Source of the DNA: Schizochytrium sp. CCTCC M209059
Taxonomy: Eukaryota; Sar; Bigyra; Thraustochytrida; Thraustochytriidae
Length of the DNA stretch: 64,000 bases
Direction of reading: 5' to 3'
Assembly: GCA_000818945.1 (NCBI GenBank)
Contig: KN805400.1
Span: 364,414-428,413, forward strand
The position numbers and the translations under genes are program-made. This document shows positions 18,135 to 29,600 of this stretch, one piece after another. Every line of letters begins with the position of its first letter. The stretch's first letter is position 1. The notes beneath the pieces are model-generated. The model did not search any database. It saw nothing but the letters and a program-made list of their open reading frames with translations, and was not told where the DNA came from.

Positions 18135-21100
18135 GAGTTGCTGTAGCTTCGAGAGCTGATTCAAAGGTTGTTGCGTTTGCTGCGGTTGTTGCGTCGACTC
18201 AACCAGATGTGAAACTTGTATTCCTTGCGGTGCGACGATAGAGCTTGACGCTGGAACGTGAACTTGAGTTTGTGGTTCGACTTGAGGTTGCGCACCAATT
18301 TGAGGTTGAGGTTGAGCTTGAGCTTCTGTCTGTGCTGGGGTTTGGACGAGCTCATGATCCTTCATAGAGGACTGTGATGGAGGTGGGTTTGCACTTTCGT
18401 CCAGTGGTTGTGCCCGTTGCGTTTCGGGCTCGACGGCCTGCATTTCATCATCGGCCGGCGCGTCGAGTAGATCCAGCATGATGCTGCATACCTGCGGATC
18501 CGACATTGCAATGCGCTGCAAACGCGACCCGAGATCCCCAAGCTTGAACCATGACATGAAGCGCCAAGGATGGAAACTGAGATCCAGACGCAATGCCCCC
18601 AGACCCGTTTCTAATTTCTGACAATAGTCCGAAAGTGAGGCATCCCCGATCGGAGCATTGAGACGCGGGAGTTTGGTCGGGGTGGCGTTTTCTATTAGCT
18701 GAGCAAAGCAAAGAGGCAGCCTCTCGCATAGCTCTTGCGCAGTGACCACATCACTTGGCTTCGGGTCAAGCCGCGTCGTCACAAAGGCATCTCGAGACGA
18801 AACAAAAGCGCAAGCAGACGCAACCGCCTCCGCGTTGCACGACAGACCTGCAGCTGGGGTTTCGAGAAAAGCTCGCACAGCAGCGCCAAAGGGGGCATCG
18901 GTCCCGACCTCGAGCAGACTTCTCGCCAAGATAAATCTTACGAGCGCGGTGGTGTGGTCAGGCTCGGCACACTCGCGGTCTTCCACGATGGCGCGACTGT
19001 CGAGGTAATTTAGAAGGTAGCGCATCACGATTGAGCGGTGGTTTTTCCAGCGCCCACTTGTAGCAGGTCCGCAATCGACGACAGAAACTTCGTCGAGGAA
19101 GCGCGGAGGCATACACGCTGGTGCATTTGAAGGATGCAAGTCCAGACTCTCAAGGGTTCGCTCTCCAGGAAAGACTCTTTTGTCCTCGCGCGGGCTATCG
19201 CTGAACTCGATAACGCCGTAGAGGCTTGCTAACATGTCAGAGAGAATCGCTTGGCGCGCTTCTTCGAGCGCAAGGTATATGTCTTCATCCTCGTGCTGAA
19301 GGGCTTTGATGGTATGCACGCTCGCGAGGAGGCGCGCGGCGCTGCTGCGGAGGGATACATACACCCGATCGTCTCCGCTCGTGGCGAATGTTTTGACCAA
19401 AGGTTTGATCATGTTCGCCAGGCCTACGCCGCGGATGCGCCGTTGCGGCGCATCCGCTGTATCTTGGCCTTGGTCACATAGTGTCAGCAGGGCGCTCAAG
19501 CCCCACAACGCTACATCGCTTGCCCAGGTTACGCCACGTTTCGACTTTGCGTGCGTGCGAAGGCACAGGACAATAGCAGGCTGCAAAATCGTGGCGACGC
19601 ACCCGGATGCAACATGACAGAAGGCTTCGTCTTGCACTACAGCGTCAAACTTGATTGCGGCCAAGAGAGCCACGGCAACGCGTCCCGTCGTGTTGAAGGC
19701 GAGAGAATTTGGACGCACCATATTTTCGTCCGAAAGATTTGCGAGCAATTTTGCAAATTCGAGCGCGCAGGCGCATAGGGAGTTGAAAAGAACGTCGAGC
19801 ATCTTCGAGAAGCATTTTGGGCTGTGCTCGGCAGCGGCCGCGAGGAGTCCAAGAAGATGAGCGTCGTCTGGCGATTTGGAGAGACTTGCTACGAGGACGC
19901 CAGCGATGCGAGCCCAGCCAGCCTCACCCAGAACCCATGGCTCCGGTTCCCAGCATCCATCGTTGTCTGCCAAAAGATGGAGACACTGTTCGAGCAGTTT
20001 GCGTTCGCATTTCTGCTTCACATTCGTCGTCTGCGAGGCGTGATCTTGGATCAATTGCACGAGCGAAGCCAGAAGTCGTGCCACCAGAGAATAAAAGCGC
20101 GACTTGTCTTGCGCTGAGGCGTGAGGGAGACATTCTTCGAGAACGCTCAAGGTCTCCACCTGGGCCAACTCTGGCGACTCGATCGAGAGCTCCTGGGGGT
20201 GCAGGTCTTCCAGAGAGCTTTCTGCCATTTGCACCTCCATGACAAAATCGTTCCATTGCCGCAAGCCGCTTTTCGATGGCTCGATAGTTTCGAGGTAGTG
20301 CTCGACGACCTCGCAGAGACGCCTTTGAGCAAGCGCAGGGTCGCGCCGGAACACCTTGCGCAGGTACTCAAGCTTGACTTGAGCAATCGTGCGACGCCAC
20401 GACAGGAACTCGCGTTTTGCAGCAATCGTGTCGCCAGAAATAATGGCGTCAAACTGCAAGTGAGGAATGCGGAGCAGCGCCTTTCCTGAGTTTGCAACAA
20501 TTTCCAAGAGAGCTTCGCACCGAGCAAGCGCTGGCGTTGCTGCTGTCACATTGCCCATGACAAGCGCCAAAACCCGAGCAGATAGCCATTCGAGCCGTAG
20601 TGACAGCTGCTCGGCCTGTTCACGGAGTGAGGCCGTCTCGTAGATGCGAGATGGAATGCGCTGTCGCGCGAATGAAAAGCACACAAGTGCAAGTCGTTTG
20701 CATCGCTGCTGGATGTAAGTAGGGATGTTGGGGCAGACCATCCAATCAAAGAGGATCTCTGCGAGGAAGATGGCGCTCTTGTCCTGGCGTAGCGTCTCGG
20801 ACTCGAGCTCCGCAGTTGATTGTGTAGACGACGAAAGGGTGGGTGGTGCCATCCAATCGACGTCGGCGATTGCCAAGGCATCCATGCAACGCGACACTGC
20901 CGCTGCTTGCGCCTCACTCTGCGATAGAGCCTCGCTTGATGCAAAGCATGCCGCATCGAATTCGTGCAGGTCAGCGAGAAGGTCCCGAAGAAGTATTTCC
21001 ACGGGCCACTCACGACTCCCCTTTTTAGAGATCCAACTTTGTATCTGACGTTGTTCCGCAGTGCTCTTGTTCGAGCCAGTTTGGCGGAAACGCGGTTTGG

Positions 21101-22811
21101 GTGGTGCGTCTGCGGTCACAAGGACTGGCGCAAGACTGGCGCGGCGCAAAAGTTCCTCATGTGAAACGCGAAATTGTGCAGACTCTGCGGGTTTCTCTTG
21201 CTCGTCTTCGTCATCACTGTCTTCGTCCATTGCGGAACTTGATTTTTCATCAACAAATTCTGCAATTTGCAAGGTGGTGCCGTGGAGGACAGCGTCCAAG
21301 GCTGCCTCAAGTCGCTCATCTTCGGTCTGCGTGGCCCCACGACGGCTTCGCGTGGCTCCAGCGGCGCTGGCGCCTCCTCCTGTTGTAGAGGCCGATGATG
21401 ATAACGTTGATGACGACGATGATGATGATGAGGAGGAGGAGGAGGTGGAAGATGGGTCACCCGAAGACTTTGCTCGCGCTTTACTCGCAGCATCATTGTC
21501 AGAAGCACGGCGTCTGCCTGCGCGACGCTTGCGCGGCTGCTCTTTGTTCGCAGCTTCATTTGGCTGTTCGCTCAACGAGCCGGCTGTTGGCGCACTGCTT
21601 TTCACCCCGCTCTCAGTCTCAGTCACGCTCTCTGCAATTTTACTTTGCGTCGTCGTCTTGGTTTTTGTTGTTGTTGCTGCTGGGACATCTACATTCATAT
21701 TCACATCCTGCGAAGGCGAGACAGAGCCGAGATTCCCGAATCTGACACGAATGCAGCGATTAGACGGTAGTAGCAGCTCGTGACGATACTCGATAAGAAG
21801 TTGGTCAATGAGCTCGGACAGTGTGCATGAAGATGCAATGTGCAAGGTCTTTGAGCCAATCTCCTGCCCTGAGCTTGAGGCCATGCCTTCGCCATTGTCT
21901 TTCAAAGCAAGACGCTGTCTACGGAGCGTCACGGAGTCGCGTAGCATGCGTTTTTCTTCTTGGCGAAGCGCTGCATCCACCGCATCATCCCATGGCCACG
22001 CGCCAGCAGAGGGCGTGGTGGTCTCCCTTTGTAGCATGTCCTTGAAAAGCTTGGCCCATGCGAATTGTGGATTGTTTGCGAGTGCGCAGCGCACCGCTTC
22101 GCGACAACCCACGTCGTCAGCGAGGGCGTAGGTGACGTGAAGCAATCCAATCCAGAGGGAATCTGGTGGGACTGACCATTCGCCACGTAAGGCTTGCTCA
22201 TATGCAAAGCGAGAGAGACGCAGATTGCCCACTTTCCAGGAAAGACGCGCGACTTCTTCCCAAAGTGCCGGATCTGAGTCGTCGACGCAAACCGCGTCAA
22301 CGAGGTGAGCGAGCGCTCGCGTTTCTTCGCCAACGCTTTGATCCATGGAAGCCAAGTTTGCCAGTGCGCACCGTTTGATCGTGCGCCCGAGTTTGAGCTG
22401 CTTACTTTCAAGTACAGCTAGCTTTGTTAGCCTCTCGTAGATTTCCCGGGCCTTTGCCCATTGTTCCGATCGCGGAAGCCCCCCCACCTGGAGCGCCAGC
22501 GCAGCCTCGTAGTCCCTTGCAGCCTTGGCTTCCTGAATCTCCACATTCTCTGGCCCTTTGCGAGCGAGCGGCCGACCTCGATGTGCAGACGGGTCTTCCT
22601 CAGATCCTTCGTTTGGTCGGCTTGGCGATGCTTCGCGGAGTCTTTTGCGAGACTGCGTGGGCACCAGAGAATTCTCAACCGCAAGATCTTCATTGTTGTC
22701 GTTGTTGTTCTTGTTGTTGTGGTCGAGGTCGTCTACTTCTTGTTCATTTTCTGCAAAGATGCCGGGCGCAGGTTCTGGGTCATTCACAGCCGTCCACCGT
22801 GCACGCAGCAT
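16596..22811 (-). CDS. CABIN1/Hir3-like histone chaperone complex subunit with Tudor-like insertion (2071 aa)
   Basis: The frame continues upstream only to a GTG (22949), so the first ATG (22811) is used. The N-terminal region (residues about 95-265) has helical TPR-like repeats in the arrangement of CABIN1/Hir3: 'AREIYERLTKLAVLESKQLK', 'KRCALANLASMDQSVGEE', 'DDSDPALWEEVARLSWKVGN', 'RFAYEQALRGEW'. The homologs are subunits of the HIRA/HIR complex, which deposits H3.3-H4 outside replication. Low-complexity tracts include about 13 Ser (near residue 485) and a Gln tract of 12-13 (plus-strand 18093-18134). A Tudor-like segment at about 1610-1656 (YDRVKANFRKGSWNDAIVTR, then DDSTYDVSYENEDELDFALP) lies inside the C-terminal helical part. 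Length and layout match CABIN1 (about 2200 aa). The middle is poorly conserved, so orthology is likely but not certain. Confidence 0.8.
18093..18134. repeat. CTG/CAG codon repeat encoding poly-Gln
   Basis: An almost pure (CTG)n on the plus strand reads as CAG codons in the CABIN1-like gene. It is a likely length-polymorphic site. Confidence 0.95.
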
Positions 22812-25800
22812 GTCCTCTGTCTGCCACGCGAGCAGCCGCCCGCGCGCGAGCTCCCCAACCCTGGCGGACACGCGGCCAGGGAGCCTAACGACCTCGCTCC
22901 CGCTCTCAAATGGCGCTGCTCGTGGCTTGGTGGCTGGCTGTCCGGCCACCTCGCTGGCGGCCTCGCTGGCGGCCTCGCTGTCTGGCTGCCTCGCTGGCAG
23001 CCCCGCTGTCTGGCAGCCTGGCCGTCTGCCCGCGTAGCTCGCCGTGCTGCGCAGAGCCGCCCGACGCGCGCAAGGTTGACGCAGATCTCTATCTATCTAT
23101 CTGCCACTGTTGCGATTTCTTATGACTAGCAGGGCGGCTGACGGAAGCCATAAGCAAGGAAGCGCCAAGGCCAGCAAAGCAGGTATGGCCGAGGAGGGCG
23201 AGTGGGCAAAGAAAGGCATTTGTGCGCGCCAAGACCCGAGCTCGAATTCCGAGGAGAAGATTAGCAGAGAAGTCTTCGTTAGGGTGAATTGGGGCAAGTA
23301 AAGAAGATGAAGCGGGGCGTCAGCGAATTTGCTGAGTCGAGGAACAGCCTCTGCGACGAATAAGAACCCAATAAAATTTACGCCACGTCATGCGTTGCAT
23401 TGCATCGCATCGCATCGCATCGCATCGCATCGCATCGCATCGTCGAATTTGATCTGGAACTTGTAGCCTTGCCAACCATGCGTTAGTCGATTTCGATGAT
23501 GTGGTTTACTCTCAAAGGCAAACAGTGAGTTCTTTCGCAGTCAAGCACACGACAGCACTGGAAAAAATAAATTGCTCTCTGTACCTCCTCCACCAATGGC
23601 CCCAATGGATATCACGAGTCATTCGACATCGCCGCATCATCATCGCCCGCCCGCGCGCGCACCTTCATGGAGAGCGAGCGAGCGAGCTGCAGCTTGCTCG
23701 CTCACGATCTAGCTGGCTACAAGCTAGTTAGGCCTAATTCTTACGGTGGACTACTGCGCCATCATTTTGTTTTTCACAGCCAGGTCAGGCAAAGCCGCCC
23801 CATTTGGTGGGCTGCGCATAGATAGCAAGAATAATGGACGCTTGCACCGAGTCCGGTACAAACACTTGATATTATGAGAACAAATTCCGCAGTGTGGGGA
23901 CCTTGACAGGGGGGTAGTACCCCTACTCAGCGATCGGCGCAGGGAGTCCGAAAAGAAGGCCGGCAGGGCCTGGGCCTGGCCTAGCTGCGCGAAGAGAAAT
24001 TGGAGCGACGATGGGTAACCGCCTTAACGGCAGCGCGGGGGCGTTCAGCGAATTGTTTGTATGAACATTCAGACATAGACAGACAGACAAACAGGCAAGG
24101 CAAGGCAAGGCAAAAAAAGCACACACGTGTGAGACGAGACAAGTAGATCGCGAAATACCGCATGCGAAGTGCTCTCGTGCTTCAACTGTGTAGACGGGTC
24201 TACTTTGAGTATGTTAGTCGCGCGTGTATGCCCGATAGATTGGATTGGCATACTCGCGAAGGCGCCAACATGCTATACTCCTTTGTGAGAAAAGTCACGG
24301 TTCGAGAGAACAGCGCAAAACGGCAGACGAAAGCTGTGGTATGAACCGTGGTTGGACCCCTTTTGTGGAGAGAACAGGATTGCCATCACACTATGCTTGC
24401 TCGTAGATGCTGAGCATGCGAATCGAAGAGTTAAGATGCGTGAAGACTTTTCGGGCTTTCGCCTATGCGAGCATCTGAGAGAACTACTGGTAGTAAGTTC
24501 TTCTTACAGGAGACTGAACCAGAATACTGATCATCACTAGCAACGCGACCAAAGCGCTATCGACCCGGCAGCAACGTGATCCCGGTCGTGGCTTCTCTGT
24601 GGTAGGGACTTGACACCTATACAATATCACCTTCCTGATAGATACGGTCATGTCGCTGCGCATCCGCAACGGAAACCTGGGGAGACGAAACATCAGGTCT
24701 AATGGGAACAAAACGTGCGTTTACCACGAGCGAACGTTTTCGCGGCAAACACACATCTGAACAATCAATACAAGCATCGACTTTTTTATTTTTTCTCTGG
24801 CTTCGCGCTCACATGACGAGTCAAGTTCTTCTGCTTCTAAAAAATCATCCTTCGGAGAATGACTGTGAATCCATGTTCCACGTACTTTCTTTCCTTCCTC
24901 TGTCTGGAAAGAACAGAGAGTTTTCAGAGCTATAAGAGACAGCATTGATCATGCCGACATCTGTTTGCGCAACAGACTCTGGGGTTCACTCAGCAGATAG
25001 CCTCGTCGTTTACAGACAAAATCAGCAGCACTTTATGCATCAGCAGGCATAGCGTTACGAAATAATCAAAGCAAGACGCCATGCACGACTGCGCAATCCA
25101 AACCTCCTCCTCCTTCCCCCTTTTCCCAAGATGATCATCAGGTAACAAACACAGGCCCTGGGTCTGGACCTCATTACTTGTGCTCGCTCTACACAATAGT
25201 ACATCTTCTGCAGGAGAGCGAGGGAAAGGCCAAGAAGCTACCGACTCGATTCGGATCGCCGAAGCTGCTCTCCACGTGGCCGCAGACAAGAAACTCTCGA
25301 ATTAGCCGCCTCCCATTCGCTCGCTCTCCATTTCTCCCCCCCCCGGAAGCACAGAAAGCACCCTCCGAGTTTCCCTCCGCTGGAATGCTTCAACCGCACC
25401 GCGAGAAGAAGAGCTAGCTGGACGCTCGAACCGTTGCTCTTTTGACCGTTGAACATGAGTCTAAGCGCTAGCAATGTAAGTTGAACTTGGCCTTGAACTT
25501 CAAGTTGATCTCGGCAAGTTGATCTTGGAGGCCCAAAGCCCCTAGAATTGACGCAGGTGCCATCGATTGCCCGGGCCGAGGCCGCTGCTGCCGAAGCCAA
25601 CGATTCACTGCGATGACTTCGTGCGGTCGCTCCCTCTCGGATCGGGCGAATGAATAAAAGAACGACCACCAAACGACCAAACGAACGAACGGACACGGCC
25701 GTGCTGATAGGGAGTCGACAGCTGGGACCGGGTGCATGGCCCAACCGAGTGGCCACCTCGGTGCATACCGCAGCACGGTGGGAGAAAGAAACGCATGCAT

Positions 25801-26657
25801 CTCCATAGCGTCACGGTGTCAAAGTCAATACTCGCTAACTGTAGACTCTTGCAAGCTCGCTCAGAACAACGCTGCAGCGGCACGGGCTGTAGCGAAGCCA
25901 GTATCGAGCGCAAGACACGGCAAATTATTGCACAATTCACAAGGTCGAACGATGCCGATCCGTAGTTTTGCCGTATTGTCCACCTTGTGCGCGTCATTCT
26001 CGTGCTTGCATTGTTAGAGCTAGGTTGGCTCGGCGAACAGAATTCTCAATGAGAGACCGTTTCGTCCAGCACAAAGGCATCGCTTGAGCTTTTCCTAAAA
26101 TGAAACGAAGTCTGCTACCTTTTCACCGCTCACAAGGGGGGGGGGGGAATTTTTTGATACGCTCCGGGATGACGAGAGGCCTGGAGGGCTCCGTCAAGTT
26201 TTCTCGACCATCGCAAGCAAGCATGCCCGACGAGACTTGAAGATCCCCCGTTGCGCTCGAAAGCTCGAGATTTGCTAGGCCCTCCGAGATTTGCACAAGG
26301 TAGAAAGAGAAACTTTTTCTTGATGGCTCCTTGAGCGTGCAATGTGGAAGTAGAAAATTGTCCACCGTCGACGCCACGGCCGGGTCCGCAGCCGAGGCCG
26401 CAGCCGCGGCCGCACCCACCGGCGGGGCACGCGGGCAAGCGGCGGTCCCGACAACAATTGCCCGAAGCTGGAGATATAGCCAACTTTTTTCTTGCCGAGC
26501 AGCACCATTCGAACGTCAAGCACTGGGGCTGCGCCGCCGCAAGAAGAATAACGGTCATAGGGCCGGGAGCAGTGTGCAGCGCGCGACATCTGCATTATCA
26601 CATGGGACTGACCTTGAATAGCAAACCAGAAAAGCCGGCTTGCGTTGCGCCAAGCTC
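22812..26657. other. 3.8-kb divergent intergenic region without a supported gene
   Basis: The region lies between the starts of the CABIN1-like (-) and polycystin (+) genes. Contents seen: a CTGG/CTCGCTGG-rich minisatellite-like stretch at about 22920-23020, a (GCATC)n pentamer tract at 23402-23442, GGCAA repeats near 24090-24112, and a G-run at about 26137-26148. A short plus-strand frame from 23122 (MTSRAADGSHKQGSAKASKA) ends at 23301 and contains a possible donor AG|GTATGG, but I cannot find a partner exon. All other frames look non-coding. Confidence 0.5.
23402..23442. repeat. (GCATC)n pentanucleotide repeat
   Basis: About eight perfect GCATC units in tandem, in intergenic sequence. Confidence 0.95.
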
Positions 26658-29600
26658 ATGAGGGGCGGCGGCATTGCGTCGACGCTGAGTGCACGACGCC
26701 TCGATCTCGAAGAGGATGATGCGCCTTCCAAAGCTGTCTCGGCGGACAAGGCTGATACGGGGGTAAAGGGGCAGCTTTACAAGCCAGGTCGTAAAGGCGA
26801 TGTAGAGGTTCTTTCTGGCAAAGCTCTGGTGGAGAAGATCCACGAACAGCTTGCGCAAGCGCAGAAAAATGGCGCCAATTATTGCAATCTCTTGTGGTTC
26901 ATTCTTTACGTAGGCTTGTATGTCATAATTCTTGGCATGCAGCGGTCCCCCCCAGAGGCCTTCATGGTTGAGGAATCAATCAAAAACTCGTTATTTGGAG
27001 AGAGCACGCGAACCGTCGAGTATTCAACTGGCGAAATCTCCACAACCATGGAGTCAAGCAGTCACATCTTCGAGTGGCTCGAGAATAGTGTCATCAAAAG
27101 CATCTTTGTCGATCCTACCTGCGGCGATGGAATCTGCGATACCCCTCTCGAGTATCCCCAGTGGCAAGACTACGGGTGTAGTGAAGATTGCGGCACGTAC
27201 TCTTCGAAGCTCACATCAACTGTTGTGGTAAACGTGACAGCTGCTTTCGAGGATGACGAGGAAATTGAAGACGCGTCTTGGAATCTGTGCTCGACTACAC
27301 ACGATGTGTGCTACTTTTCCTCAAGTCAGCTGTTTACCACGCGAAATGAATCGCAGGTGCACGAAGTGGAGTTGCTCGATGGTGTGTGGGAGGTTCAGCT
27401 CAAGGCATTGCGAGGCGGCATCGTTGGCCAGATTTACACAGAATCGTCGCAGCTCGTCACCGTTGCAGAGATTGTGAACGGGACTATTGGCGGCAACGAG
27501 ACCAGCGACTCCAACTACACGGATACTTTTGTTGAATACTATACCTATGTAAATACCACACGCACAATCATTGCAGAGTGGACAGCGTGCAAAGATACGA
27601 GTGATTCGGTCTCGCAAATGGACCTCCAGCTCATCCAACAGAGCTGTGAAGATGCGACTGGCGAAGTTAAGCGAATATGTAGTGCTGAAGACTGTGAAGC
27701 GTGCTCTGAAGCAAAATGTAGTCTGTACGCTGATTGTGCGTTCAATGATACATTGGGCGAATGTTACACGCTCACTTGCGGCAACGAGCCTCAGGCGTGT
27801 CCATACTGTGCTGACGAGGACACATGCGAAGCGAACGCAGATTGCATCTGGGACGAGTCTTGCAAAGCGCTCTGCTCGGTTTCGGACTGTGCTTCTGAAG
27901 CTTGCACGGTTTCACAGCACGCCTGCGATGTGTATTCGGGCGGCCTGTGTTTTTGGGAAGGCACAGGCGACACACCGTGTCGCACTGCTACGGATGAAGA
28001 GAAATGCGAGTACAGCTGCGCTACTTGCACGCAGTCTCTCTGCGAAGAAAATCCCGTGTGCACCTTTTATCGGAGCGAATGTCTCGACGTCAGCGACGTC
28101 GTTCAAACCGATAGCCCTTCAACCTCGCCGACCACGTTTCCTACGGCCGCTCCAACCTTGCCTCCTACCCCAAGACCAACGCAGACCACCGGAGGTGCAC
28201 CCTCTCAGTCTACACTGAGCCCAACCTTTGGAACTTCTTGCACGGACGACTGCACGCTCTGCTCGGACTCGGATGCTTGCTTTGCAAGTCCAGCTGCTTG
28301 CGCTTGGACAGGATCGGCCTGTAGAGAGGAAGTGGATATGTCGCAGTATACATGTGATGATGCTTGCCATGCGTGCGACTACTCGGACTGTACGTCAACT
28401 GACAGGTGCTACTGGTCTGATGGGGCATGCTATCCAGAGAGTGGATTATGCGAAACTGATTGTGCTTCCTGTGCGAATCCAGCAAAGTGTCGGCGGCGCG
28501 ACTCGTTTTGCGAATTTTCAAGCTCTTGCATCATGTTGGAGCTCTGCGTCAATGCTTGCGAATATTGCTTTTCCGAAAATGAATGCGCCTTTCACCCGGA
28601 ATGTGTTTGGGACGGTCTTGCCTGCGCAGAAGCTTCGTGCAGCAATACATGCTCGCTGTGCGACGAAAAGTCAGCGTGTACTGCCCAAGATGGCTGCTCG
28701 TGGACATCGCTATTGGGATTGGGATCTTGCGCGGACGAATCGCGCCGACGTGAGCTTCAGACCGAGGTGTGCGGCAGTATGAGCACCTGTGAAGCATGCT
28801 CTGATGACCCGACCATGTGTGAAAAAAAAAGTGGCTGCGAATTTGACTACCAGAGCTGGTTGTGCAGCGGTTTCCAGGAGATTACTGCAAGCTGTGACGA
28901 GGCCTCGGGCGGCTTTTGCACATCGGCCCTGCTTCAAAATGGGTTTTGCGACGATGAGTGCAACATTGGCGAGTGTGGTTACGATCAAGGGGCTTGCGCG
29001 GACACGTCTAATTTGCTCACATACATTTGTTCCGACATGTGTTACTGTAACATGCTCGCAGACGATGTTTGCGATGCTGCGTGCGACACCGCAGCCTGTG
29101 GATTTGACCTTGGCGACTGCTGCGAGCGTGTGTTCACGAGCGAGCTTGATATGCAGTTCGAGCTATGGAATCACTTTACTCCCGAGACTGTCGAGCGACT
29201 CACGCCGGACCCACTCTTGCCGCGAAGCCGCTACCTGGCCACGGTCAATCGTCTCATCGGCGGCGTTCTAGTCCTTCAAACACGCTACGAGCGCGGAAAC
29301 TGTAGCAGTCAGCGCTTCGCTGCCCTTGCAAACGATTGTTTTACGGGTGAGCAATCCACCGCCCCATTCGGCGCTGACCCGGTGTTCCTGCGCTCGAGCT
29401 CTCTGAACACAGACGAAGCTGTATACAAGTCGAAGTCCTCATACTACAACTTGTCAGATCTTGAACAAGTGAGCACGCTCGGTCTTCCGTACGGCTTTCA
29501 CTTTTTTGCAGCATCAAGTAATCTCTCGGCCGGAGGGTCCATCGAGGGGTTTCCAGTGTACTTTGACGCTAACCTTGGCTCTACAAGGGCGAGCGAATTT

